From positions 1-64,000 of the forward strand of contig RAYR01000014.1 in NCBI GenBank assembly GCA_003612405.1: a stretch of 64,000 bases of DNA. Direction: 5' to 3'. The number at the start of each line of letters is the position of its first letter. The first letter of the stretch is position 1. Origin of the DNA: a bacterium 0.1xD8-71 (GTDB lineage Bacteria; Bacillota; Clostridia; Lachnospirales; Lachnospiraceae). Position numbers and translations under genes: made by a program. Shown here in pieces: positions 33,938 to 41,434 of the stretch. The notes beneath the pieces are model-generated. The model was not told the DNA's origin. It worked only from the letters and a program-made list of their open reading frames with translations, and searched no databases.

Positions 33938-34498
33938 ATGGCAATCGGCAAACGCATCCGCTTTTTTCGCAACCGAAAAGGCATGACACAGAAACAGCTA
34001 GGCGAAATCCTCGGTTTTCTCGGAAAGACCTCTGATGTCCGTATGGCGCAGTATGAAACCGAATCGAGGACACCAAAGCACGACCTTGTAAAAGAAATGG
34101 CGGGTATCTTTGATATAAGCACCCACGCCCTCACAGTGCCGGATATTGATACCTATATCGGGCTTATGCACACGCTCTTTGCGTTGGAAGATATGTACGG
34201 GCTGAAAATCGGGGAGATTGACGGGGAAATCTGCCTGCGCCTTGACAAGTCCGACTATTCCACTTACACGTCCATGTTCGATATGTTCCACGCATGGCAG
34301 GAGCAAGCCGCCAAACTGGAACAGGGCGAAATAAGCAGAGAAGAATACGACCAGTGGCGGTACAAGTACCCGGAACTGGACACCTCAAAGCATTGGGCGA
34401 AAGTCCCCTCACAGGCGGTCAGTGATATGCTTATGGAGGAATTTCAGAAAATCGAGAAAGAAGAAAAGAAAACAGCGAAAAAGAAAAAACAGAAATAA
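33938..34498 (+). CDS. XRE-family regulator of IME-A
   Basis: 186 residues. Helix-turn-helix at residues 4-65 (KRIRFFRNRKGMTQKQLGEI; SDVRMAQYETESRTPKHDLV). The C-terminal region is helical with a Lys-rich end. Divergent from xis across two palindromic operators; likely repressor of excision and transfer. CGGAGG precedes the ATG by 8 bp. A decayed relative is at 7050. Confidence 0.83.
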   Translation: MAIGKRIRFFRNRKGMTQKQLGEILGFLGKTSDVRMAQYETESRTPKHDLVKEMAGIFDISTHALTVPDIDTYIGLMHTLFALEDMYGLKIGEIDGEICLRLDKSDYSTYTSMFDMFHAWQEQAAKLEQGEISREEYDQWRYKYPELDTSKHWAKVPSQAVSDMLMEEFQKIEKEEKKTAKKKKQK

Positions 34499-34501
34499 GC
34501 A

Positions 34502-34556
34502 TAAAAAGACCTTGCCGATATTCAGTTTCCATATCTGAAAATCAGCAAGGTTTTCT
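34502..34556 (+). terminator. Terminator after the IME-A regulator
   Basis: ACCTTGCCGATATTCAG pairs with CTGAAAATCAGCAAGGT, followed by TTTTCTT. Confidence 0.75.
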
Positions 34557-34620
34557 TATGCTAATGATGTAATTATTTAGTGCGTGATGTTGAAAATGTT
34601 GCCAAATCGTTACCAGTTCC

Positions 34621-34686
34621 TAAACAAATTTGCTTGTAACCCGCATAAACACTGGGTTCTTGAAGCCCATTTCATCACTCGAACTC
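34621..34686. repeat. IME-A end at guaA1, with attachment core
   Basis: The core ACTCGAACTC (34677-34686) overlaps the guaA1 stop codon (34675-34677) and its last three codons. The 66-bp end matches 15006-15071. Confidence 0.8.
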
Positions 34687-35967
34687 AATCGTCGCCGGGG
34701 GCTTCGGACTCATATCATAGCAGACCCGATTCACATTCTCAACCTCCGCCAGAATCCGCTCCGTAATCCTCTCCAACACATCCCAGTCAACCTTCTCTAC
34801 CGATGCCGTCATCGCATCAACCGTGTTGATAGCCCGAATGATCACCATATACTCAAACACCCTGGCGTTATTCTTCATGCCCACTGACTTAAAATCCGGA
34901 ACCACCGTAAAGTACTGCCACACCTTCTTATCCAATCCGGCTCTGGCAAACTCTTCCCGTAAAATGGCATCCGACTCACGGACTGCTTCCAGCCTGTCCC
35001 TGGTGATTGCTCCCAGGCATCTCACGCCAAGGCCCGGACCCGGAAACGGCTGTCTGTATACCATCTCGTGAGGCAGCCCCAGTTCCACGCCGCAGGCGCG
35101 TACTTCATCTTTGAAGAGCTGTTTTAATGGCTCCACCAGTTCAAACTTCAAGTCTTCCGGCAGACCGCCTACATTGTGATGGGACTTCACCATCTTTGCC
35201 GTTTTTGTACCGCTCTCAATGATATCCGGATAAATAGTTCCCTGTCCCAGGAAATCAATTCCTTCCAGTTTTCTGGCTTCTTCCTCAAATACACGGATAA
35301 ACTCTCCGCCGATAATCTTCCGCTTCTGCTCCGGATCTGCCACATTTTCCAGCTTACCCAGGAAACGTTCGGAGGCATCCACATAAATCAGATTGGCATG
35401 AAGCTCATCGCGGAACACTTTTACCACGCTTTCCGATTCATTCTTACGCATCAGGCCATGATTTACGTGTACGCAGACAAGCTGCTGCCCGATGGCTTTA
35501 ATCAGCATCGCCGCCACCACAGAGGAGTCCACGCCGCCTGACAGCGCCAGAAGCACTTTCCGGTCACCCACCTGCTGTCTGATCAGCTCCACCTGGTCCT
35601 CAATAAAATTCTTCATATTCCAGTTTGCCTCAGCTTGGCACTCCTCGAAAACAAACTTTTTCAAGGTCTCCTGATCAGGCAGGACTGTTAGTTTCGTCTC
35701 ACATTTGGACTGGGGATAATCTATGGAAAGCATGGGAATTCCCATATCGTAAAGCTCCGGTCTTACTTCCACTTCCTTTCCATCAACCACGCGGTTTTCC
35801 CCGCCGTTTAAGACAATTCCCTTTACATTCTTCAGCGCCTTCAGCTCGTCCACCGTAATATCATGGGGATGTATTTCACTGTATACACCGAGATCACGAA
35901 TTGCACGGGCGAGCACGGTATTCTCTGTACTGCCCAGATCCAAAATGACAATCAAATCCTGTTTCAT
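34675..35967 (-). CDS. guaA: GMP synthase paralogue with degenerate glutaminase domain
   Basis: 430 residues against about 520 for the family. The ATP-pyrophosphatase and dimerisation domains are complete ([11 protein letters not shown]-loop; [10 protein letters not shown]; end MSPKPPATIEFE). The N-terminal glutamine amidotransferase domain is shortened to about 110 residues. Where the nucleophile motif GLCYG should be, it reads MGIPMLSIDYPQSK, with no Cys and no catalytic His/Glu. It should convert XMP to GMP with free ammonia, or borrow ammonia from another subunit. A complete guaA is at 45957. The 3' end is the IME insertion site. Promoter at 36011-36040. Confidence 0.88.
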   Translation of the reverse strand: MKQDLIVILDLGSTENTVLARAIRDLGVYSEIHPHDITVDELKALKNVKGIVLNGGENRVVDGKEVEVRPELYDMGIPMLSIDYPQSKCETKLTVLPDQETLKKFVFEECQAEANWNMKNFIEDQVELIRQQVGDRKVLLALSGGVDSSVVAAMLIKAIGQQLVCVHVNHGLMRKNESESVVKVFRDELHANLIYVDASERFLGKLENVADPEQKRKIIGGEFIRVFEEEARKLEGIDFLGQGTIYPDIIESGTKTAKMVKSHHNVGGLPEDLKFELVEPLKQLFKDEVRACGVELGLPHEMVYRQPFPGPGLGVRCLGAITRDRLEAVRESDAILREEFARAGLDKKVWQYFTVVPDFKSVGMKNNARVFEYMVIIRAINTVDAMTASVEKVDWDVLERITERILAEVENVNRVCYDMSPKPPATIEFE

Positions 35968-36010
35968 AGGGTATAGCCTCCTTATCCTTCGCTTTGCTGC
36001 TCCATTTTAA

Positions 36011-36040
36011 ATTATATAGTAATCTTCTCAGGAAATGCAA
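36011..36040 (-). promoter_or_regulatory. Promoter of guaA1
   Basis: On the minus strand TTGCAT (36035-36040) and TATAAT (36011-36016) are 18 bp apart; AAGGAGG precedes the start codon. Confidence 0.6.
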
Positions 36041-36052
36041 TAAAATTATAAT

Positions 36053-37120
36053 TCAAACAGGGTCAATAATCTCTTTCACCCAAACTCCCTCCGCGCAAAA
36101 TCCCGGCTCCATGGCCTCCTTAATCATAAGAAACTCCTTCGGATAAACACAGCTTACAAGCGTCCCTTTCTGTATCCCCGCAAGCACTTTCTCATAATCC
36201 ATGAATATCACGCTCTCCACTTCACTTTCCTGGATCTTGAGGCACGCTTCTTTCACAGGCTTATCATAAAGATACACGGCACTGATCTCCCAATCTTTAA
36301 ACGGCTGTCCCCAGAAATTATTCTCCACATATCCCTCATGGAAACCGATAAATCTTAGCTCCTCTTCCTTCGCCGTAATGCCAAGTTCTTCCTGCAATTC
36401 TCTTACCGCAGAATGAACAAAATCATCCCCGGCCTGCACATGACCGGCGGAAGAAACATCGTAACATCCCGGATAAGCATCCTTCTCTCGGCTGCGCTTC
36501 TGTAACAGTACATCCAAGCTGCCATCAGTTCCCTGTCTGACCACCCATATATGCACCGTCCGGTGTAAATCACCATCACGGTGAACCATGCTTCTTTCCT
36601 TTACATGACCCGTGGGCGTTCCATCTTCTCCACAGATATCAAACAGCTCCAGTTGTTTTCCGTTCAGTACACCGCTATACCAACTGCCATCCTTACGATA
36701 ACAAAGTTTCAGAGAAAAAAAGGGAATTTCCTGCCGAAGCAGCTCCAGAAACAGCAGATCACCGTCCCAGAGATTCAGGTTTCGGACATCACTCTTATCC
36801 ACCCACTCCAATTTTCCCTCATCGGACTCTCTTAAAGTTCCCTCAAATGCATCACTGGTATAAAGGCACATATACTCGGTGGGATAATCCTCACAGACAA
36901 AGGTAATAATTCCCCGGAATCTGTAAGCGGTAAGGGTAAGTCCGGTCTCCTCCAGCACCTCCCTCAAAAGGCAGTCTTCCGGGCTCTCACCCTCCTCAAA
37001 CTGCCCTCCCACGCCAATCCATTTGTCCTTATTCACATCATTCTTTTTTGATATTCTGTGCAGCATCAAATATTGATTATCTCTCTCGATGTAACACAGT
37101 GTGGTCAGTCTGCTTTTCAT
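36053..37120 (-). CDS. Double Nudix hydrolase
   Basis: 355 residues with two Nudix modules. The first has the box GGQFEEGESPEDCLLREVLE-ETG at about residue 38 (MutT/8-oxo-dGTP diphosphatase-like start: TTLCYIERDNQYLMLHR). The second (about 175-340) has GHVQAGDDFVHSAVRELQEE-LG and resembles the IPP-isomerase-like Nudix group. Both keep the metal-binding Glu residues. Likely sanitises or hydrolyses nucleoside diphosphate compounds. It lies 2 bp downstream of the YqeY-like gene. Confidence 0.85.
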   Translation of the reverse strand: MKSRLTTLCYIERDNQYLMLHRISKKNDVNKDKWIGVGGQFEEGESPEDCLLREVLEETGLTLTAYRFRGIITFVCEDYPTEYMCLYTSDAFEGTLRESDEGKLEWVDKSDVRNLNLWDGDLLFLELLRQEIPFFSLKLCYRKDGSWYSGVLNGKQLELFDICGEDGTPTGHVKERSMVHRDGDLHRTVHIWVVRQGTDGSLDVLLQKRSREKDAYPGCYDVSSAGHVQAGDDFVHSAVRELQEELGITAKEEELRFIGFHEGYVENNFWGQPFKDWEISAVYLYDKPVKEACLKIQESEVESVIFMDYEKVLAGIQKGTLVSCVYPKEFLMIKEAMEPGFCAEGVWVKEIIDPV

Positions 37121-37122
37121 GA

Positions 37123-37569
37123 TCAGCCAAGCATCTCCCCGACAATTTTATTGACCAGGCCTCCATCAGCCTTGCCCTTTACCTTCGGCATCAGTTCCTT
37201 CATCACTTTACCCTTATCTTTACCTGAAGGTTCTGTGATGCCCAGTGCCGTAAGCACTTGCTTCACCTGCTCACGAATAGCCGCTTCGCTCATCTCCTCC
37301 GGCGCAAACTCCTGATAAACCGCCAGTCTGATCTGGCAGGCCTCCTTGATATCCTCTCTGTCATCAGGTGCCAGTTCCATGGTCTCCTTCGTCTGCTTAA
37401 TCTCTTTCTTGACCACCTCAAACTCTTCCGCCTCCGTGAGATCTGCCCGCTTATCGATTGCTTTGTTCTTAAGGGCCGAAAGCAGCATGGACAACGCATC
37501 CTTTCTATCTTTGTCTCTTTTCTTCATGGCTTCCATCATCTGGGAGCGCACTTCTTCAATCATACTCAT
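37123..37569 (-). CDS. GatB/YqeY domain protein
   Basis: 148 residues from ATG 37569 (AAGGAA upstream; the upstream start at 37623 has no site). IEEVRSQMMEAMKKRDKDRK and the C-terminal DKGKVMKELMPKVKGKADGG are typical of the YqeY family, which shares the tail domain of amidotransferase subunit GatB and probably binds tRNA. Its exact role is unknown. Stops 2 bp before the Nudix gene, so co-transcribed. Confidence 0.88.
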   Translation of the reverse strand: MSMIEEVRSQMMEAMKKRDKDRKDALSMLLSALKNKAIDKRADLTEAEEFEVVKKEIKQTKETMELAPDDREDIKEACQIRLAVYQEFAPEEMSEAAIREQVKQVLTALGITEPSGKDKGKVMKELMPKVKGKADGGLVNKIVGEMLG

Positions 37570-37703
37570 TGTGACATACCATTCCTTGTATCTAAAGTAG
37601 TAGTGATTATCGTCCCTCTCCAAGGACCTGCGCTGTGAATTTCAGCACATTATATTTTTATATGTTACCACATAACCACAGACTTTTCCATTATATGTAA
37701 TGA

Positions 37704-37732
37704 TTGACAATATCATATTTGGGAATGATAAT
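37704..37732 (+). promoter_or_regulatory. Promoter of the SdpI-like gene
   Basis: TTGACA (37704-37709), 17 bp, GATAAT (37727-37732). Confidence 0.6.
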
Positions 37733-37790
37733 AAAACTGTGAGTGTTGGTTTTATAAAAACAGAAACTGAAAATTGTAGAGGCGAGTGAT

Positions 37791-38168
37791 ATGTGGTTTT
37801 GGTGGTTTATGCTTTGCTGCGATTTAATAATTCCGTTGTTAATGATAGTTATTGGACGGTTCATGTGGAAGTGTCCGCCACAAAAGATAAATTCTCTGAT
37901 TGGATATAGAACCTCTCGTTCTAAAAAGAATATGGATACATGGCTTTTTGCTCATCATTACAGTGGAAAGCTTTGGTGGAAAGTTGGCTGGGTTATTCTG
38001 GTTCCCTCAATCGTTATCCATCTTCCATTTTACGGATCTCCAGATGATGTTATTGGAATTGTCGGTTTGATTTTGACATTTATGCAAATTGCTGTTTTGA
38101 CAGGTTCTATATTTCCGACAGAAAAGGCGTTAAAAAATACTTTTACAGAAGAAGGGCTTCGTAAATAA
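37791..38168 (+). CDS. SdpI-family membrane protein
   Basis: 125 residues with three to four hydrophobic segments and the family motif PPQKINSLIGYRTSRSKKN between TM1 and TM2, then MDTWLFAHHYSGKLWWKVGW. SdpI-type proteins give immunity to the SdpC killing peptide in Bacillus; many homologues have no known partner. No toxin gene is adjacent. It shares direction with the peroxiredoxin gene 77 bp downstream. Confidence 0.75.
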   Translation: MWFWWFMLCCDLIIPLLMIVIGRFMWKCPPQKINSLIGYRTSRSKKNMDTWLFAHHYSGKLWWKVGWVILVPSIVIHLPFYGSPDDVIGIVGLILTFMQIAVLTGSIFPTEKALKNTFTEEGLRK

Positions 38169-38245
38169 TTCCAGTTTGTAGAATTATATCCAGTTAAAAA
38201 CTGCGCTCGACACAATCAAATAAAACTAAAAACGGAGGAACAACT

Positions 38246-38698
38246 ATGTTAGAAATCGGAACAAAAGCGCCGGCATTTTCCCTGCCGGACCAGAACGGAA
38301 TCATACACACTTTGGAGGAATATCGTGGGAAAAAGGTAATCCTGTATTTTTACCCGAAAGACAATACACCCGGATGCACCAAGCAGGCATGCGGTTTTGC
38401 CGAGCGGTATCCGCAGTTTGAAGAAAAGGGCGCTGTCGTCATCGGCATCAGTAAGGACAGCGTGGCATCCCATAAGAAATTTGAGCAGAACTATTCCCTG
38501 CCTTTCACCCTCCTGTCAGATACGGAACTGACAGCAATTAAGGCATATGATGTATGGCAGGAGAAAAAGAATTACGGCAAAGTATCCATGGGTGTGGTGC
38601 GCACCACCTATCTGATTGATGAGGAAGGGATTATCGTCAGCGTGAATGATAAGGTAAAAGCGGCAGATGATCCGGAAAAGATGTTAGGGGAGGTCTGA
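38246..38698 (+). CDS. bcp: Thiol peroxidase, Bcp type
   Basis: 150 residues, full length for the family. The peroxidatic Cys lies in DNTPGCTKQACGF, with the resolving Cys five residues later, as in atypical 2-Cys Bcp proteins. FYPKDNTPG and VVRTTYLIDEEG are family motifs. It reduces organic hydroperoxides in the cytoplasm with thioredoxin. CGGAGG is placed well before ATG 38246. Followed by a terminator at 38717. Confidence 0.92.
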   Translation: MLEIGTKAPAFSLPDQNGIIHTLEEYRGKKVILYFYPKDNTPGCTKQACGFAERYPQFEEKGAVVIGISKDSVASHKKFEQNYSLPFTLLSDTELTAIKAYDVWQEKKNYGKVSMGVVRTTYLIDEEGIIVSVNDKVKAADDPEKMLGEV

Positions 38699-38716
38699 AG
38701 AAGATTACCATTTTCA

Positions 38717-38750
38717 GGACGCAGACTCATAAGCCTGCGTCCATATTTTC
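38717..38750. terminator. Terminator shared by bcp and the convergent ABC ATPase gene
   Basis: GGACGCAG/CTGCGTCC stem between convergent genes, followed by ATATTTTCA. Confidence 0.65.
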
Positions 38751-38755
38751 ATACT

Positions 38756-39901
38756 CTATATTTTAATCATAAAATGATTCACACCATCCGCGAACTTATG
38801 CTCCATCTCCTTACTCATTCCTTTTATCATCCTGCCGGACAGATCTTCTTGGCTGCCAAAAGGATGGAAAGAAGCCCCGCCATAGGTAAAAAGTATCTGC
38901 GTCTGATTCTCCCGTTCACTGTATTCCACATCCAGGGAAATATCCATATCACCCTTTTCCACCGCCACAGGCAAAAGTTTCATCAGTAACACTTCTTCCA
39001 CCGCAAGCTGCATGGTATAAATCTGCCTCTGGGAAAACTGCTGCTTACGTCCAAACTCTTCAAGCTGTGTCATAAAGGCCGGAACATCAAAATCACGGGT
39101 AATCTTTTCTATATGAAGCACCTTAAGCTGCTGGATAAATATCCGGGTTCTCTCCCTCTTTGGATGTTCAAAAATCTGCTCCGGTGTTCCCTCCTCATAG
39201 ATTTCTCCCTGATCCATATAAAATATCCGGGTAGATACATCGCGTGCAAACTTCATTTCATGGGTCACAATCATCATGGTCATTCCCTGTCTGGCCAGTC
39301 CACGGATAACCGAGAGAACTTCTCCCACCATGGTGGGGTCCAGAGCGGAAGTGGGCTCATCAAAGAGAATAATTTCCGGCTCCATGGCCACGGTCCTTGC
39401 AATCGCCGCACGCTGCTTCTGGCCTCCCGAAAGTTCATCCGGATAAGCAAGCGCTTTGTCTGCAAGCCCTATGGTACGAAGCAGCTCCATCCCTCTGTCA
39501 TAAGCTTCCTGTCTGCTCCTGCCAAGGAGATCAACCTGCCCCATCATGATATTTTCAATAATCGTTTTGTGGGCAAATAGGTTAAAGGATTGAAACACCA
39601 TGCCCAATTTCTGCCGCACCAGATTTACTTTACACTTTTTATCTGTCGTCACCACCCCGTCTACTGTAATCTCGCCTCCTGTAGGAGTCTCCAGAAGGTT
39701 GATACAGCGTAACAACGTTGATTTCCCGGTGCCAGAAGGCCCTATAATGGAAATCACCTCTCCCTTTTTGATATCCACACTGACATCCCGTAACGGGGTT
39801 ACCGTTGGATACTCCTTGCACAGATGCCGGATAGATATCATACTTTTTTCCATACCATCCAAGGCTCTGATATTCTGAACGTCATACTTATCTGCCATCA
39901 C
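38756..39901 (-). CDS. Amino-acid ABC transporter ATPase with extra C-terminal domain
   Basis: 381 residues from ATG 39901 (GAGGGGG upstream). Residues 20-260 form a GlnQ-like ABC ATPase: Walker [12 protein letters not shown], signature LSGGQKQR, Walker [15 protein letters not shown]-loop VTHEM. The remaining 120 residues (from about 265) are not part of the usual protein. The segment [20 protein letters not shown] looks like the N-box region of a GHKL/RsbW-like ATPase fold, but the fold is inferred. The cognate binding protein/permease gene (41352-43595) is upstream in the same direction, and the two are separated by a dead IS110. Confidence 0.82.
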   Translation of the reverse strand: MMADKYDVQNIRALDGMEKSMISIRHLCKEYPTVTPLRDVSVDIKKGEVISIIGPSGTGKSTLLRCINLLETPTGGEITVDGVVTTDKKCKVNLVRQKLGMVFQSFNLFAHKTIIENIMMGQVDLLGRSRQEAYDRGMELLRTIGLADKALAYPDELSGGQKQRAAIARTVAMEPEIILFDEPTSALDPTMVGEVLSVIRGLARQGMTMMIVTHEMKFARDVSTRIFYMDQGEIYEEGTPEQIFEHPKRERTRIFIQQLKVLHIEKITRDFDVPAFMTQLEEFGRKQQFSQRQIYTMQLAVEEVLLMKLLPVAVEKGDMDISLDVEYSERENQTQILFTYGGASFHPFGSQEDLSGRMIKGMSKEMEHKFADGVNHFMIKI

Positions 39902-39989
39902 ATGCACACCCCCTCGTATTATAAGTTTATAGACCTCAATCAAAGAGTCTATAAACTTATTTTTATGATGCAGGTATTGGATGAATTGT

Positions 39990-41345
39990 TGGACATCCTT
40001 TTATACCCACATAGTTAATAAGTTACTTTGTAATCATAGTCCCAGATGTTCCAGCAGGGTATTTCTTACCAGATAATGCTAATAACGCGAGGTTTAGGTC
40101 AGCGTAGTGATCTGGGATAAGCCATGGTTGCATCTTCTTTTTCATTCCTGCTATGAAAGGTGGTGACTATCCGTGAAAGAACATATCGATTACCTCTCAA
40201 CTCTTTTTGTCGGGATTGACATTGCATCCCGTATTCATGTCATTTCTGCACTTGATTTCAATCAGGACTTTTTTATCAAGATGAAACCTTTTGATAACAC
40301 GAAAGAAGGTGCAGGCATTGTTAAAAAAATGATTGCTGATGTCCTTGCTGACCATCATCAGTTCAAGTACGTTGTCATTGGCATGGAATCTACCGGCTTC
40401 TATGGAGTACATTTAGCTAACTATTTATCAACCAGTGAATTACTTGCTCCATTCTCTGTCCGTGTTTACTGCCTTAATCCTAAAGAAGTTAAGAACTATA
40501 AGAAGTCCTTTAACGATATCGGAAAAAATGACGGTATTGATTCCTTTGTAATAGCTGATTCCGCCCGCGTTGGACGTATCGCTATTAAGCCATGGCGGGG
40601 TTCCCAATACCTTACCTTACAACGTCTTACAAGACATCGCTTGCACATCACTGATGCATTACCAGAGAGAAAACTTACATGTTAAATAACATCTATCTCA
40701 AGTTCAGTGAGTATGCTTTACTCCGAAATGGGGAACACCCATTTTCAAACAAATTTGGCGCCACAGCAGAGGCTGTCCTTACTGAATACACTACTAATGA
40801 GGACATCGTAAACTCATCCATTGAGGAACTGGTCGGATTCATTAATTCTAAAAGTAAGGGGCGTATTGCTGATCCTGAAGAAACAGCAAAAATAATACAG
40901 GCTGCAGCCCGTAATCCATACAGACTTGATAAATGTCTTTATGAACCACTTACGATTTCAATAGCTTCCTCTTTCAACTGCATCAATTCCTTTGAAAAGG
41001 AATTAAAAGCTATTGATAAAGCAATCCTTCAAACAGTTCGTGGCTTAAACCCTGAAGAATATACAGTGCTCAATTCCATTCCCGGAATAGGCAAGGTTTA
41101 TTCGGCTGGCATTCTCGCAGAACTCGGTTCAATCAAAGCATTTCAAAATGCCAATCAGCTCGCCAAGTACTGCGGTATCGTTTGGAACGATAACGACTCA
41201 GGCGACTTTGAATCCGAAGACTCTAGGATGAGCAAGGCCGGAAACCGCTACCTGCGCTATTACATTATAGAAGCCACTGGCAGTGTGATTAACCACTTAG
41301 GTCTATTAAAGTTACCCTTTTGTCTGAAAATCATTTCAAAATACT
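39990..41345 (+). mobile_element. IS110-family element, truncated and frameshifted
   Basis: It lies between the binding protein/permease gene and the ATPase gene of one transport operon, in antisense direction. It has a left non-coding region of about 170 nt, then the transposase in two frames. The 3' end is lost against the stop of the permease gene. IS110 elements lack terminal inverted repeats, so exact ends cannot be set. Confidence 0.7.
40010..40172 (+). ncRNA. IS110 left-end region, candidate bridge RNA
   Basis: The non-coding stretch upstream of the transposase has the position and length expected of the bridge RNA in the IS110 group. CCCAGATGTTCCAGCAGGGT and TGATCTGGGATAAGCC could form its stems. 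No covariance check was possible. Confidence 0.35.
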
Positions 41346-41434
41346 TCTTGACTATTTACCAAATTGCTTTACACTGCGTTTGTTCCGCTTCGGCGCAACT
41401 TTTCTCTCCGCAAAAGATAAAGCCGCCGTCATGA
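40173..41434 (+). pseudogene. IS110 transposase (DEDD recombinase), frameshifted and 3' truncated
   Basis: The first frame (170 codons) carries the RuvC-like DEDD domain (LFVGIDIASRIHVISALDFN; IGMESTGFYGVHLANYL; IGKNDGIDSFVIADSAR). A single frameshift at about 40660 moves the rest to a second frame with the Transposase_20 domain (LNSIPGIGKVYSAGILAELG; LAKYCGIVWNDND; MSKAGNRYLRYY with the Ser region). After about 41300 homology ends and the frame reads through antisense permease DNA. Not functional. Confidence 0.8.

Larger units (their letters stand above)
26200..34686. mobile_element. IME-A, integrative mobilizable element at the 3' end of guaA1
   Basis: 8.5 kb between ACTCGAACTC at 26200 and 34677. 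Backbone: XRE regulator (33938), xis (33504), integrase (32298), MobC-like (31970), RepA-like ATPase with a nonsense codon (30840-31973), oriT candidate (30595), MobV relaxase (29191), small ORF (28857). Cargo: three GNAT genes and a P-loop kinase, then palindrome copy 5. Confidence 0.85.

Noticed and set aside
40173..40685. IS110 first frame as an intact short transposase
   Set aside because: The catalytic C-terminal domain lies in the next frame, and the 3' end is lost.
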